This document shows positions 45,555 through 55,294 of a stretch of 64,000 bases of DNA, piece by piece (the stretch's first letter is position 1; each line of letters opens with the position of its first letter). The notes beneath the pieces are model-generated. The model was not told the DNA's origin. It was given only the letters and a program-made list of their open reading frames with translations, and did no database searches. The position numbers were made by a program, and so were the translations under genes. The stretch is taken from positions 3,175,001 through 3,239,000 of the forward strand of contig OY720345.1 of NCBI GenBank assembly GCA_963082975.1, in the 5' to 3' direction. Source of the stretch: Labia minor (Eukaryota > Arthropoda > Insecta > Dermaptera > Spongiphoridae).

Positions 45555-45686
45555 TAATTCTTATTTAAAAAAATAGCAATTTCAAATGACGCCATCAAGG
45601 ACATCAATCAAATAAAGAAAATGTAATTATAATAAATTCACAGCAAACATGTTTAAATTTAATCACAATAATTTAAATAAGCAATA

Positions 45687-46639
45687 TCTTATCTTATTAT
45701 GCTAGCTAAAATTGTATATATGTATTTATCTATATATCATGGTTCTCAAAAACCGCTCTAACGATTTTTTTCAAATTCACACTAGATATAGTATTTATAA
45801 AGAAAAATTAAGTTTTATTGATGATATCTCTTGAAACATACAGCTTCATTATTAATTTCTTAATTGAAAATTATATATGGAAAACGTCAAAATTGGCCTC
45901 CATTTTTATTTGTATTAATATTTTTTTTTATTTAAAATATTTTAAAATTTATTATTTAATTTCGAAATAAAATTAAAAATATTTATTTTTAATAAAATAT
46001 ATATAGATATTTATTAATCTCTCTCAAAAAAAAAAAAAATAAAATAAAAAACATCAAATCTGCCTGCTAAGACAGTAAAAAAATGACAATTTTTTATCTA
46101 AACATATATAGTACAGTGGCTAGAGAGATGTTTTAACGAGTGGATTTCGTCGGTTCGAAACTCGCCGGGTGAATCGTTATTTAAAAATGAAAATGAAAAT
46201 AATGAATTTGTTATTTTTTTTCTTTTTATCTATTGTTTACATTTTAATAAATTACTATTTTATATTTATTTATTCATTGTTCTTTTATTAAATTTAATAT
46301 TTATTAATATTATTTATTATTAATTTATATATTGATGACATCACAAATGACATTTATATTGAAATTTGACTCCCGCCTTTTTTTAAAGAATATTGTATTA
46401 ATATTTTTTTTATATTTAAAATATTTTAAAATTTTTTATTTAATTTCGAAATAAAATTAAAAATATATATTTTTTTTATATTTAAAATATTTTAAAATTT
46501 TTTATTTAATTTCGAAATAAAATTAAAAATATATATTTTAATAATATTTTATAATTATAAATTACGATATATATTTATCAATAATAATGAATTTTTTTTT
46601 TTTAACTTAATTACAGAGCCGAGGCTCGGGGTCCCGGTA
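45687..46639 (+). mobile_element. Helitron-like element, third full-length copy
   Basis: Starts TCTTATCTTATTATGCTAG after an A and ends GAGCCGAGGCTCGGGGTCCC plus GGTA. It has one unit of the AT-rich repeat (45895-46025), a tRNA-like block at 46105-46165 (ACAGTGGCTAGAGAG, GGTTCGAAACTCGCC) and a short duplicated piece (46383-46545). It is inserted in, or fused to, sequence of the other Helitron family that follows at 46640. Confidence 0.6.
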
Positions 46640-47200
46640 TGATCTTAATATATTGTGAGAATTAGATAAATAATGTAGAGAGAAAAAAATATTTAAAAAT
46701 AGATATTTATTTAAATGAAATAAAATTATTTAATTTACAGAATGAAAATGTCTATAATAATGTCTAAACATTTTTTCTTTATAATTTTACATTATAATAA
46801 TATTAATTACAGTAGTTATAATATATGGGGAATTTTCAACTTTGACTGCCGATTTGACCATGTTCCCAAACGAATTTTAAAAAAACCAAGACCACTTTAC
46901 ATTTACACATTTTAAGCTCTAATCGAATCCAAAATCAAAATTTAAAAAATCGAAAAACAAACTCACAGATATATAGATTTTATAAATGAACATTTATACA
47001 ATTTATTTTAATTAATTTGAAACATTTTAGGAAACAAATTTTTAATGGGTCATTTTTAGAAATCCCATTTAACAATTATAATAAATAATTAAAAAATTGT
47101 AAAATTTTTAAAGTATATAAAAATAAATTGTATAAATTGGTTAAAGGGTCGAGTGATAGTTCGGTGTCCCAGGTATATATTTTATATTAACACGCCTACT
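46640..47200 (+). mobile_element. Fragment of the 1024/53002-type Helitron interior
   Basis: TGATCTTAATATATTGTGAG to TGCCGATTTGACCATGTTCC matches 2305-2525, with point differences. It then diverges into the sequence seen inverted near 42300-42420, and ends around a hairpin-like GAGTGATAGTTCGGTGTCCC end (47155). No coding capacity. Confidence 0.5.
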
Positions 47201-47908
47201 TTTCTGTATAATAAAGATATAAAGAATCATATTTTAATTTTTATATAACCAAGAAATCATTTTTTCACTTAAAATATAGTTGTAAAGCCCAAATCTCCGA
47301 TCCATATAACATCATCGACTGGGCCGCTACCAAAAGGAGTCTTCTCTTGCTCTGACTAGGGCCACCGGTATTTGCCATTAGTCTCGAAAAAATAATATTA
47401 AATTTTATATAAATTTATAAATTAGAATATTTGAATTTGTTTAAATTTTAACACATGTAATCAATCATATGCATAAAGAATAGAAAATTTTGAAAATCAA
47501 CTTGGTATTAAATTCAGAAAAAAAAATACTCATATATAGAATATATAGACTATTCGAATATAATTGAAACTCTTTCTCTCCCTCTATTTTAAATTTGAAA
47601 AAACGGAGTGTTAAGAAATTAAGATTCCTTATACAACATGGATGGTTAAATGAATTGGGCTCCCTACCTCCCTGAGAAATTCACATTAAAAATGTTTATA
47701 ATATTTTAGTTTATTAAATCAAACTATTATTTTTTTATTTCAATATTTTTAATGTTAATACAATAATTTTTATTTTATAATCTATAAAATAATTTAATTA
47801 TTTTTAAAAACAACGGTCTTCAATTACAATTTTTTTACTCTCTACTGACTGTTCATTTCATAACTGAAAATAGTGTCGAATAGAAATAGACGATATTACT
47901 TGGATTAA
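47201..47908. other. No gene seen
   Basis: AT-rich; GTCGAATAGAAATAGACGAT near 47875 matches the flank of the nested mini-element in both Helitron copies, so part of this is Helitron-derived. Confidence 0.4.
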
Positions 47909-48153
47909 TCTTATTATGCTAGCTAAAATTGTTTGTTTGTATTATTGAGGACCCCAGTTCAATTCATTTTAATCAGATTGATGCAATGATGCAACATTTA
48001 ATAATTGTAATAAATAATTAATTGTAGATTAATATTTTTTAAAGGGTCGAGCGACAGCTCGGTGTCCCAGGTATTAATATTACCAGCCAAACCCAATAAT
48101 AATGAATCATTTTTTTTAACTTAAGTACCGAGCCGAGGCTCGGGGTCCCGGTA
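47909..48153 (+). mobile_element. Helitron-like mini-element with two 3' hairpins
   Basis: It starts TCTTATTATGCTAGC, has a first hairpin end GTCGAGCGACAGCTCGGTGT-CCCAGGTA at about 48046-48072 and a second, CCGAGCC-GA-GGCTCGG-GGTCCCGGTA, at 48128-48153. The two ends are related, suggesting that one arose by copying or capturing the other. Confidence 0.6.
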
Positions 48154-48303
48154 CTGGATATTATGTTGATTAAATTAAAACTATTATTTAAATGTTTCAA
48201 ACTAAAAATAAACAATTCATAACCTCAAAATTCAAATAATATTGAAATTAAATTTAATATTTTATAATATAAATTAGATATATACTATTTATATTATTTA
48301 AAA

Positions 48304-48736
48304 TTGACTACTTATAAAAACAAAATAAGTAAGTTAATTAATATTTTAATTGAAAATAATTACAAGAAGATAATCGTTCCCAATGAATATAAAGAAGAAA
48401 TTAATAAAATAATAAATCCAGATATAAATTCCAAAATTGGAAAAGATGAAATAAAATATCAAATTATAGATTTTATATTGTTCCAACAAAATTAATGTAA
48501 ACAGAAAAATAATCTTAAAATACAGAGGAAAAGCTTATTGTCTTACAACCAGCAGGATATTTTGGAAAATTTATTAAAGATTTTGTTAAAATTGATGAAC
48601 CTATATCTAAATTCCATAAAATTTTTCAAATAAATAAAGAAGAAATATATTCATTTAAAATATTTAATAAAGGAATCTTTATTGAAAATATTCACACCGA
48701 CACTAGCACTGTTATTTCACTTCTTATTTCATCAAA
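48304..48736 (+). pseudogene. Unidentified degraded coding sequence in two frames
   Basis: Frame one (48304-48495) reads KLINILIENNYKKIIVPNEY and EEINKIINPDINSKIGKDEI. A second frame (48519-48752) reads EEKLIVLQPAGYFGKFIKDF, VKIDEPISKFHKIFQINKEE and so on, and ends by overlapping a mariner start. The gap between the frames is too short for an intron, so a frameshift is likely. The charged, Lys/Ile-rich protein looks like real but decayed coding sequence of this AT-rich genome. I do not recognise its family. Confidence 0.4.
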
Positions 48737-49470
48737 AGAAAAAAACAGCTGAAGCTGAAGCTCATCGGTTGCTGGTAGCAGGGCCACCCTAACCACAGGG
48801 CCACAGGGCTAATTGGGCTATAGCCCTATGGCGCAAGCCTTCTGGGGACGACATTTTTTATTCGTTTATATATTTTTTCTTATTGCTAAATAGTAGTTTT
48901 ATAGTCGCCTCCAACCCGGAGTGACATCACTTTAGATTTTAATCATGGATATTCAAAATACATATCTGTTTTTCTAACCATTCTGTATAATTTCTTATAC
49001 AAAGGGGCGCAAAATTTTAGAAGCCCACGGGCGCCGAATATCTTAGGACGGCCCTGGCTGGTAGAAACTTACGACTATCATGCTCCAGTGAGTAGAATAT
49101 GCGAGACATGGTTTCGTCAATTTAAAAGTGGAGATTTCGATTTGACAGACGATGAACATCCCGGTGCAGCGAAAAAGTTAAATTGCAGGCATTATTGGTT
49201 GAAGACCCAACCCAATCGCAAGAAAAATTGTCACAAACATTAAATTTGACACGAGGAGCAATTCCCCAACGTTTAAAAGCCATGGGAAAGATCCAGAAGT
49301 ATGGAAAATAGGTGCCACACCAACTGAACGATGGACAAATGGAAAATCGAAAAACCGTTTGGGAAATGCTGCTTCATCGGTTCGAAAAGAAATTTTTTGC
49401 ATCGAATTGTTACGGGAGACGAAAAATGAATTTATTTTGAGAACCCGAAGCGAAAAATATAAATTTAAAA
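48737..49470 (+). pseudogene. Mariner transposase relic split by a hAT MITE
   Basis: Joining across the 48779-49056 insertion gives AEAHRLLVETYDYHAPVSRI, then CETWFRQFKSGDFDLTDDEH and PGAAKK, the N-terminal part of a mariner transposase. In other frames VEDPTQSQEKLSQTLNLTRG and RLKAMGKIQK follow, then a short piece near 49410-49440 corresponding to the TGDEKW region. Frameshifts and stops make it inactive, and the C-terminal catalytic half is missing. The terminal inverted repeats are not found. Confidence 0.8.
48779..49056. mobile_element. hAT-type MITE with 8-bp target duplication
   Basis: It begins CAGGGCCACCCTAA and ends TTAGGACGGCCCTG (inverted ends). GCTGGTAG flanks both sides (48771-48778 and 49057-49064). 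Removing the element and one GCTGGTAG restores the mariner reading frame, proving the insertion. Length 278 bp. Confidence 0.92.
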
Positions 49471-49629
49471 AATTTTATAAAATAACGTTTTTCTCATGGA
49501 CTATAAAGAAAAAAATATTTTTTCTATAAGCCTGACTAAGTTTATTATAAATTATTTTGAATTTTTTTCAAAACGAAAACCAACTCAATATTTATCCGTC
49601 AGATGGCGTGAATGAAAATGTCTAAGAGC

Positions 49630-49750
49630 CTGATCGCAAAAACATTTTACCTTTTTTTTTGAACCATATTGAAAAAATTTAAATATTTTCATAATTTGCG
49701 TTTGGGCCGCATCTCAAAGGGTTTTGGGCCGCAGTTTAGACACCCCTAGA
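49630..49750. mobile_element. hAT-like right end fragment
   Basis: GGGCCGCAGTTTAGACACCC at 49728-49747 is the usual end of hAT non-autonomous elements (inverse of GGGTGTCTAAACTGCGGCCC). The preceding AGCCTGATCGCAAAAACATT recurs inverted at 50960-51065. The left end is not defined. Confidence 0.45.
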
Positions 49751-50160
49751 CTATAGTATCTACACATTTCTTATAGATATACGAAATTTATTTTATAAGT
49801 GTTTAGGTGTAAAATGGATCAGGAGAGTAACCACACAGTTAAAATCCTGGTCCGCCGAACTTGAATTTGAGGAAACGAGCCTCGTCAAGTTCATTTAGAT
49901 TAAAGAAAAAATAATATAATAATTCTGAGAAAGCTGGCTAAAATGAAGATTTATTCCAAATAATCATAAAAAAAAAAATTGTAAAATGATCAATCATATT
50001 TATTTTGATAAAAATAATTTTTTCTAATGTTAATTTGTAAGATTTGTATGCATTGATTTAATATGTTTAAAATGTTTGTTTAATTTAGCTTAACTTATTT
50101 TACTTTGTTATTATATATGTTTATATTTTAAAATAAAATTTTGAGGGCAAAACTCTAATT

Positions 50161-50627
50161 CAGAGGTTCTTAAACTGTGGTCCGCGGACCCCTGGGGGTC
50201 CGCGAAGCCTTTACTGGGGGTCCGCAAAGCCATAGTACAGGTGCACGAGAAAATGATCAGTCAGTTAAAACTTTTTTTAATATAAAAGGAGCGATGGCAT
50301 GGCTTTGTGAGGAAACTGAGATCAAATACCCAAATTCAACGAAATGTGCAAGAAAACTATTGCTACCGTTTCCATCTTCATATTTAGCTGAATTTTCTCT
50401 CTTCAATATTATAATTTCTAATAAAATGTGTATTCTACAAAATGCAAAAAAATCGTTATTCACCAATCACTGTTAGAAATATTCATCATATATCCTTGTT
50501 CTTATGAGATCGTAAGCCAGAAATTAACTAATAAAATGACCTAAAGTACCTAAAGTTGGGGTGGGGTCCGTCAAAAAAAATTTTTTCAAGTGGGGGTCCG
50601 CGGAGTACATAAGTTTAAGAACCTCTG
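50161..50627. mobile_element. hAT-type MITE with perfect CTCTAATT duplication
   Basis: It starts CAGAGGTTCTTAAACTGTGG and ends with its near-inverse (AAGTTTAAGAACCTCTG). Just inside are GGTCCGCGGACCCC and GGGGGTCCGCGGAG. CTCTAATT lies at 50153-50160 and again at 50628-50635. The open frames seen across it on both strands are artefacts of the inverted ends and carry no transposase. Confidence 0.93.
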
Positions 50628-50929
50628 CTCTAATTGATTGTGGGCGAGAATGCGGGATTTTAATATCTCGATTTTTAAAAAATATTTCCCTGTTATTTGG
50701 TTTATCGATGTTGTCATTCATGTGCATGGATTGGTGTCAAATAGCGAAATGAATGAGAATTCAGATTGCTCTAATACTAGATTCTCTAGATTGGCTAAAA
50801 ATGGCCCATAAAAAACTCCACGTCCTGGCTATTAGTGGCAGATCGCTTTGACCATCAACAAACAACGGATACTTGTCAAAGCCAAATCAAAGTTATTTGA
50901 ATGGTTTCACAAAAAAAGATAACATTTTC

Positions 50930-51150
50930 GATTTTTCAATATAGCTCTAAAAAAAGGTAAAATGTTTTTGCGATCAGGCTCCTAAACATTTTCTATTTTT
51001 TTTTTTTAATTTTTTCAATATGGTTCTAAAAAAAGGATAAATATTTTTGCGATCAGGCTCTTAGACATTTTCGATTTTTTTTCAATTTTTTAAAAAAGGT
51101 AAATTTTTTTTCGATTTTTCAATATAGCTCTAAGTATCAGCATGTGTGCC
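50930..51150. repeat. Tandem repeat with GCGATCAGGCTC units
   Basis: At least two and a half units of about 90 bp, each with CAATATAGCTCTAAAAAAAG-like and TTTTTGCGATCAGGCTC sequence. A further unit lies inverted at 49620-49680. Confidence 0.6.
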
Positions 51151-51308
51151 CACCCCTGTTTTATTATATCAGAAATGTGCCCGACTATTGAAAAAGGTTG
51201 CCGACCTCTGGTATAGAGTATGAATGTGTGAAGAAAGAAAATTATAAAATTATTACCATAAATATAAAACTATATATTTAATTAAGCTAATTAAATGTTT
51301 AAATAATT

Positions 51309-51569
51309 TTGATGTTATTAAATCATTATTTGGTTGAAGAGTACTTACAATTTATTACAATTTATACTTGTAAATATACAAATGAAGTATTATTTCAATA
51401 TTTAAAATTTGAAACAAAACCATTTATTTACAAAATTCCCGCACAAAGCTCAATGACATCTAAAGAGAGTTCTATTAACTGTCAAATCTGGATAATTCAT
51501 AATTTATCAACAGAGGGCAGAAGAAATGATCAAATTGAGAATAATTTGACATCGACAACAACAAAATAA
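51309..51569 (+). CDS. Unidentified 86-codon open frame
   Basis: The frame reads HYLVEEYLQFITIYTCKYTN and later MTSKESSINCQIWIIHNL. It uses a mixed residue set rather than the Phe/Ile/Asn/Lys noise of most frames here, which mildly favours coding. No domain, no clear start context and no neighbouring exons were found. It could be chance. Confidence 0.2.
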   Translation: MMLLNHYLVEEYLQFITIYTCKYTNEVLFQYLKFETKPFIYKIPAQSSMTSKESSINCQIWIIHNLSTEGRRNDQIENNLTSTTTK

Positions 51570-51619
51570 CAATATAAGTCAAAATGAATAAAAAATAAAA
51601 AGATTATAAGGTGACCAAC

Positions 51620-51830
51620 CACCCTCTTTTTGTAACTTATGATGAATGTTAATGCGGTGGTTTCCCGTTGCCTTCCGCATGTATAGAACCAGGAATTGAT
51701 AGTTCCTGGAGCCGGAGGCAGCTGATGTTTAATTGAATTTATTAGATAAATGTATTCTTAGTTGGAATCGAACGCCGACTCCTTGTGTAGAAAATTGATA
51801 TGCTACACTCGGCTATGCAATTTTTTTTCA
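51620..51830 (-). mobile_element. tRNA-derived SINE-like element
   Basis: On the minus strand the head reads GCATAGCCGAGTGTAGCATA (A-box like, TAGCCGAGTGT) and then GGAGTCGGCGTTCGATTCCA (B box GTTCGATTCC), with the spacing of a tRNA. The body follows with GCGGAAGGCAACGGGAAACC near 51660-51680. The head does not close a full cloverleaf, so I call it a SINE rather than a tRNA gene. Confidence 0.55.
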
Positions 51831-52228
51831 ATTTAAAGAGTATGTTTATTAGCCAAAATTTTTACAATAGTTGATTATCAGAACATATAAAAGATGAAAG
51901 TTACAATATTTACAAGATCAAATTGTTTCTTTTGCGATCATTTATTGATACGCTATTACAATTTTACTTAATTATATTAGATTTTATTTACATTTGTTTT
52001 CTTTTTTTTACTTAAGCATATTTTAAGTTTAATATACATATAATCAGGGTTGTGATTGTCATCTCACGCATCTCACCAGGAAAGGCTAGCAAAACCTGGA
52101 GATTGCAAGTGAAGGAAGAGGGGAGGGATGAGGGGTGATAATATTATTTATTTACAGTTTTTCTTATAAGTTACATTGTATAATACATTATATAATTATA
52201 AGGATACAAATATTTACATTTTTTTAAA

Positions 52229-52265
<37 letters not shown>

Positions 52266-52270
52266 AAAGA

Positions 52271-52723
52271 TTATGTGATCCACCATCTTTTTTTATCCAC
52301 CTTTTTCCATTCTAGCTTGTTCGAAATTTGCATATTATATCTCCATATTCTGTATGGATCTCTTCCATCTAGGAACGGATCATAAGTTATGGATTTATCT
52401 CCATATCTCCTAGATACATGATAGATAATTGGGAATTCATTATCATCTTGTATATATCCTTGTTTATCAAGGAATATGAACGCCTCCGGTGGGATGTAAC
52501 CGCTTTTTAATCTGTTTTTGAAATATGGCTCGTTTTGGAAGATTGACCAGATAATGAGACTATTTGGAACCTGTGCAACTTGGCAATAAAGATTCCTTAT
52601 TAATTTTAATATGAAGCAATCAATGCGATTTATGTTTGCTTCATTATATATCTTTTCATTACTGATATACCCAGAATGCGCTGATCTGTAACTCTCGGCT
52701 ATGCTGCCTCCACTTAAAATATA
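52271..52723 (-). CDS. Unidentified 150-codon open frame (exon or 5'-truncated gene)
   Basis: A continuous minus-strand frame runs from just after TAA at 52724-52726 to the stop at 52271. It has no ATG in its first two thirds. Segments include SYRSAHSGYISNEKIYNEAN, RNLYCQVAQVPNSLIIWSIF, SGYIPPEAFIFLDKQGYIQD, FPIIYHVSRRYGDKSITYD and LDGRDPYRIWRYN, ending KKRWWIT. Composition (many Trp, Arg, Asp, Pro) is unlike random AT-rich DNA, in which 150 codons without a stop are very unlikely. ATTTTAAG at 52715-52722 could be a splice acceptor, making this a last exon; an upstream exon was not found. I do not recognise the family. Confidence 0.55.
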   Translation of the reverse strand, partial: YILSGGSIAESYRSAHSGYISNEKIYNEANINRIDCFILKLIRNLYCQVAQVPNSLIIWSIFQNEPYFKNRLKSGYIPPEAFIFLDKQGYIQDDNEFPIIYHVSRRYGDKSITYDPFLDGRDPYRIWRYNMQISNKLEWKKVDKKRWWIT

Positions 52724-53269
52724 TTAGTAATTAATAATTGAGTAATTAAACTAAAAATAAAAACCAAAATAATATAATTTAGTCATTTTAATTCAAGTTT
52801 TAAAAATATTTGGAAATTAATTTATTTCAAATCGTCGGTCGATTCTGTACCCGGCCAAAGCTCATTTCTTTTATTTTATATTTAACATATGTATTAAGTA
52901 TAATGTTTTATTGTTCCAATGAATAATCTGATTTTTTTTAATGGTTAGTTGTCTAATTATGCATTACTCACCTTATTTTTATACATCTAGTATTAATATA
53001 ACCAGCTGGTCAGAGCGCCTTCGGCGCTCTTCACACCTGGACGGGTGCTCCGCCCCCTGTACCCCCGAATGGTACATCGTATTTGGTTAAAAGTAGTAAA
53101 AGGTTTTCATCCATTTTGTTTCAATCAGTATATTACATAAAACATTCATTTCTTTTTGTGTTCTTATTTAAAATATATTTTAATTTAATCACAGTAACTT
53201 AATTATATATATATATATTATTATTGTATATGTTATATCTATCTATTTATATGGCTCAAAGATACTCGA

Positions 53270-53620
53270 AAGTTCTTGGCCACATTTCTCCAAATGTCCC
53301 TATCCTGAGCCCATGTCCCATCTCTCTTACGTCTCTTCCTATGCGTCCATGGTCTTGATTCCCTTTGATAATAATTTTGATGAGATAAGCCTCTTTACTG
53401 CATAATAACAGGCGTTTCCCGATTGAAACCTCGATTTAAATTCTTCGCAAATATTATTATCCTTCGTGATTACATTCAATTTTTCTACATATTCAAATTT
53501 TACATTTTGTATATTAAGATTTTGTATGTTAATACTGTTCCTCTTTGTCACTAAATATTTTTTCTTATTACTATTAATTTCAAGCCTCCATTAATTGCCG
53601 AATCTCTTATAATATTTAAG
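53270..53620 (-). pseudogene. Non-LTR RT fragment (copy 2)
   Basis: NVKFEYVEKLNVITKDNN, then FQSGNACYYAVKRLISSKL, as in copy 1. After SKGIKT it differs from copy 1 by a few bases (TMDA and a stop), so this part is drifting. Confidence 0.65.
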
Positions 53621-53628
53621 ACGTCTGC

Positions 53629-53916
53629 TTAGCCTAACTTTTCAATTTTTTTGTTTAATTGCATTTCGAGTGATTTTTTCCCAATTTGTGTAATCACATA
53701 CTCACGACATGCAACATATAATTGGCCGTGGGAAAAATATGGGGATTGCAAATGAATTCCGCAGCACTTGAGTGTCTGGCCCTGAGCTTGGAACATGGTC
53801 AAATCGGCGGTCAAAGTTGAAAATTCCCCATATATTATATAACTACTGAAATTAGTATTATTATAATGTAAAATTATAAAGAAAAATTGTTTAGATATTA
53901 TTGTAGACATTTTCAT
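53629..53916 (-). pseudogene. Helitron helicase C-terminal fragment (copy 2)
   Basis: The same 95-codon frame as at 2402-2689 without a single residue difference, including QAQGQTLKCCGIHLQSP and SHGQLYVAC. Not a complete protein. Confidence 0.75.
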
Positions 53917-55294
53917 TATGTAAATTAAATAATTTTATTTCATTTAAATAAATATCTATTTTTAAATGTTTTTTGCTCTTTATATTATTTATCTAATTCT
54001 CAAAATATATTAAGATCATATAAATTGGAATTATTTATTAATTATTATTAATTATTTATGTCAACTTATTTAAAATTTGATATCTATATTCATCTCATTC
54101 AAAGAATATGTATATTTTTAATTATGTTTATAATTTTTTTAATATAATATTGGCCTTTTTAAATAAACACTGAACACATTTTCAAGATTATATGAATAAA
54201 TAATTTTAATTTTGATCTCATAATTGGATTTTCATTTTCAAGTAAGTAAGATGGCTGGAATCACAATATATGAAGGGACATACAGAGATAGATAGATATA
54301 ACATTTACAATAATAATATATAATTAATTTACTGATTAAATTAAAATATATTTAAAGTAAGAACACAAAAACAAATAAATGTTTTATCTAATATACTGAT
54401 TGAATATTTAGTATATAATATTACAATTACAATTTTTTTACTCTCTACTGACTGTTCATTTCATAACTGAAAATAGTGTCGAATAGAAATAGACGATATT
54501 ACTTGGATTAATCTTATAATGCTAGCTAAAATTATTTGTTTGATTATTGAGGACCCCAGATCCATTCATTTTAATCAGATTGATGCAATGATGCAACATT
54601 CAATAATAATGAATTATTTTTTTTTAACTTATGTACCGAGCCGAGCCTCGGGATCCCGGTATTAAAATATTATTATGGGTGGAATTACAATATATGAAGG
54701 GACACACAGCGATAGATAGATATAACATTTACAATATAAATATATATTTAATTTACTGATTAAATTAAAATATATTAAAAATAAGAACCCAAATACAAAT
54801 AAATGTTTTATCTAATATGTACTAATTGAATATTTAGTATATAATATTTTATAATATATATTTACGGATTCGTTGTATAATAAATTGATAACGTCATTTA
54901 ATTCTCCTACTATATATCGAATCGAATATAAAGATAAATCTTCTTCTAAACGTTGTGTGAAACAATTTCAAATAATTTAAATGTATATCTATTAATGAAA
55001 TAAAAAAAAATCAAATATGAATATAATATAAATATTTTTAATTTTATTTTAAGAATAGATATATATCTCACAGGCGGTGGTTGTGACGTCACATATATAC
55101 ATTTAAATTTAGAAAAAAAACTAATGAAGATGTATTTTTCCAGAGATATGATCAATAAAACTCAATTTTTCTTTATAAATACTATATCTCTAGTGTGAAT
55201 TTAAAAAAATTCGTTAGAGCGGTTTTTGAGAACCCATGGTCAAATATATATATATATATATATATACAATTTTTACTCGTATAAGAAGATAAGA

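Larger units (their letters stand above)
53002..55294 (-). mobile_element. Non-autonomous Helitron-like element, copy 2, both ends intact
   Basis: On the minus strand it starts TCTTATCTTCTTATACGAG (55294) after an A. It ends with the hairpin GAGCGCC-GAA-GGCGCTC, then TGACCAG and CTGG (a CTRR end) at 53002, followed by T. It is 2293 bp. The contents match copy 1 at 1024-3290, inverted: helicase tail (53629-53916), non-LTR RT piece (53270-53620) and nested mini-element (54512-54661). Confidence 0.82.

Noticed and set aside
50177-50752. Paired 60-99 codon frames on both strands as genes
   Set aside because: They lie in the inverted ends and body of a hAT MITE bounded by CTCTAATT; no transposase or host domain.
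51750-51825. A functional tRNA gene on the minus strand
   Set aside because: A- and B-box-like sequences are present, but acceptor and anticodon stems do not pair properly and a SINE-like body follows.
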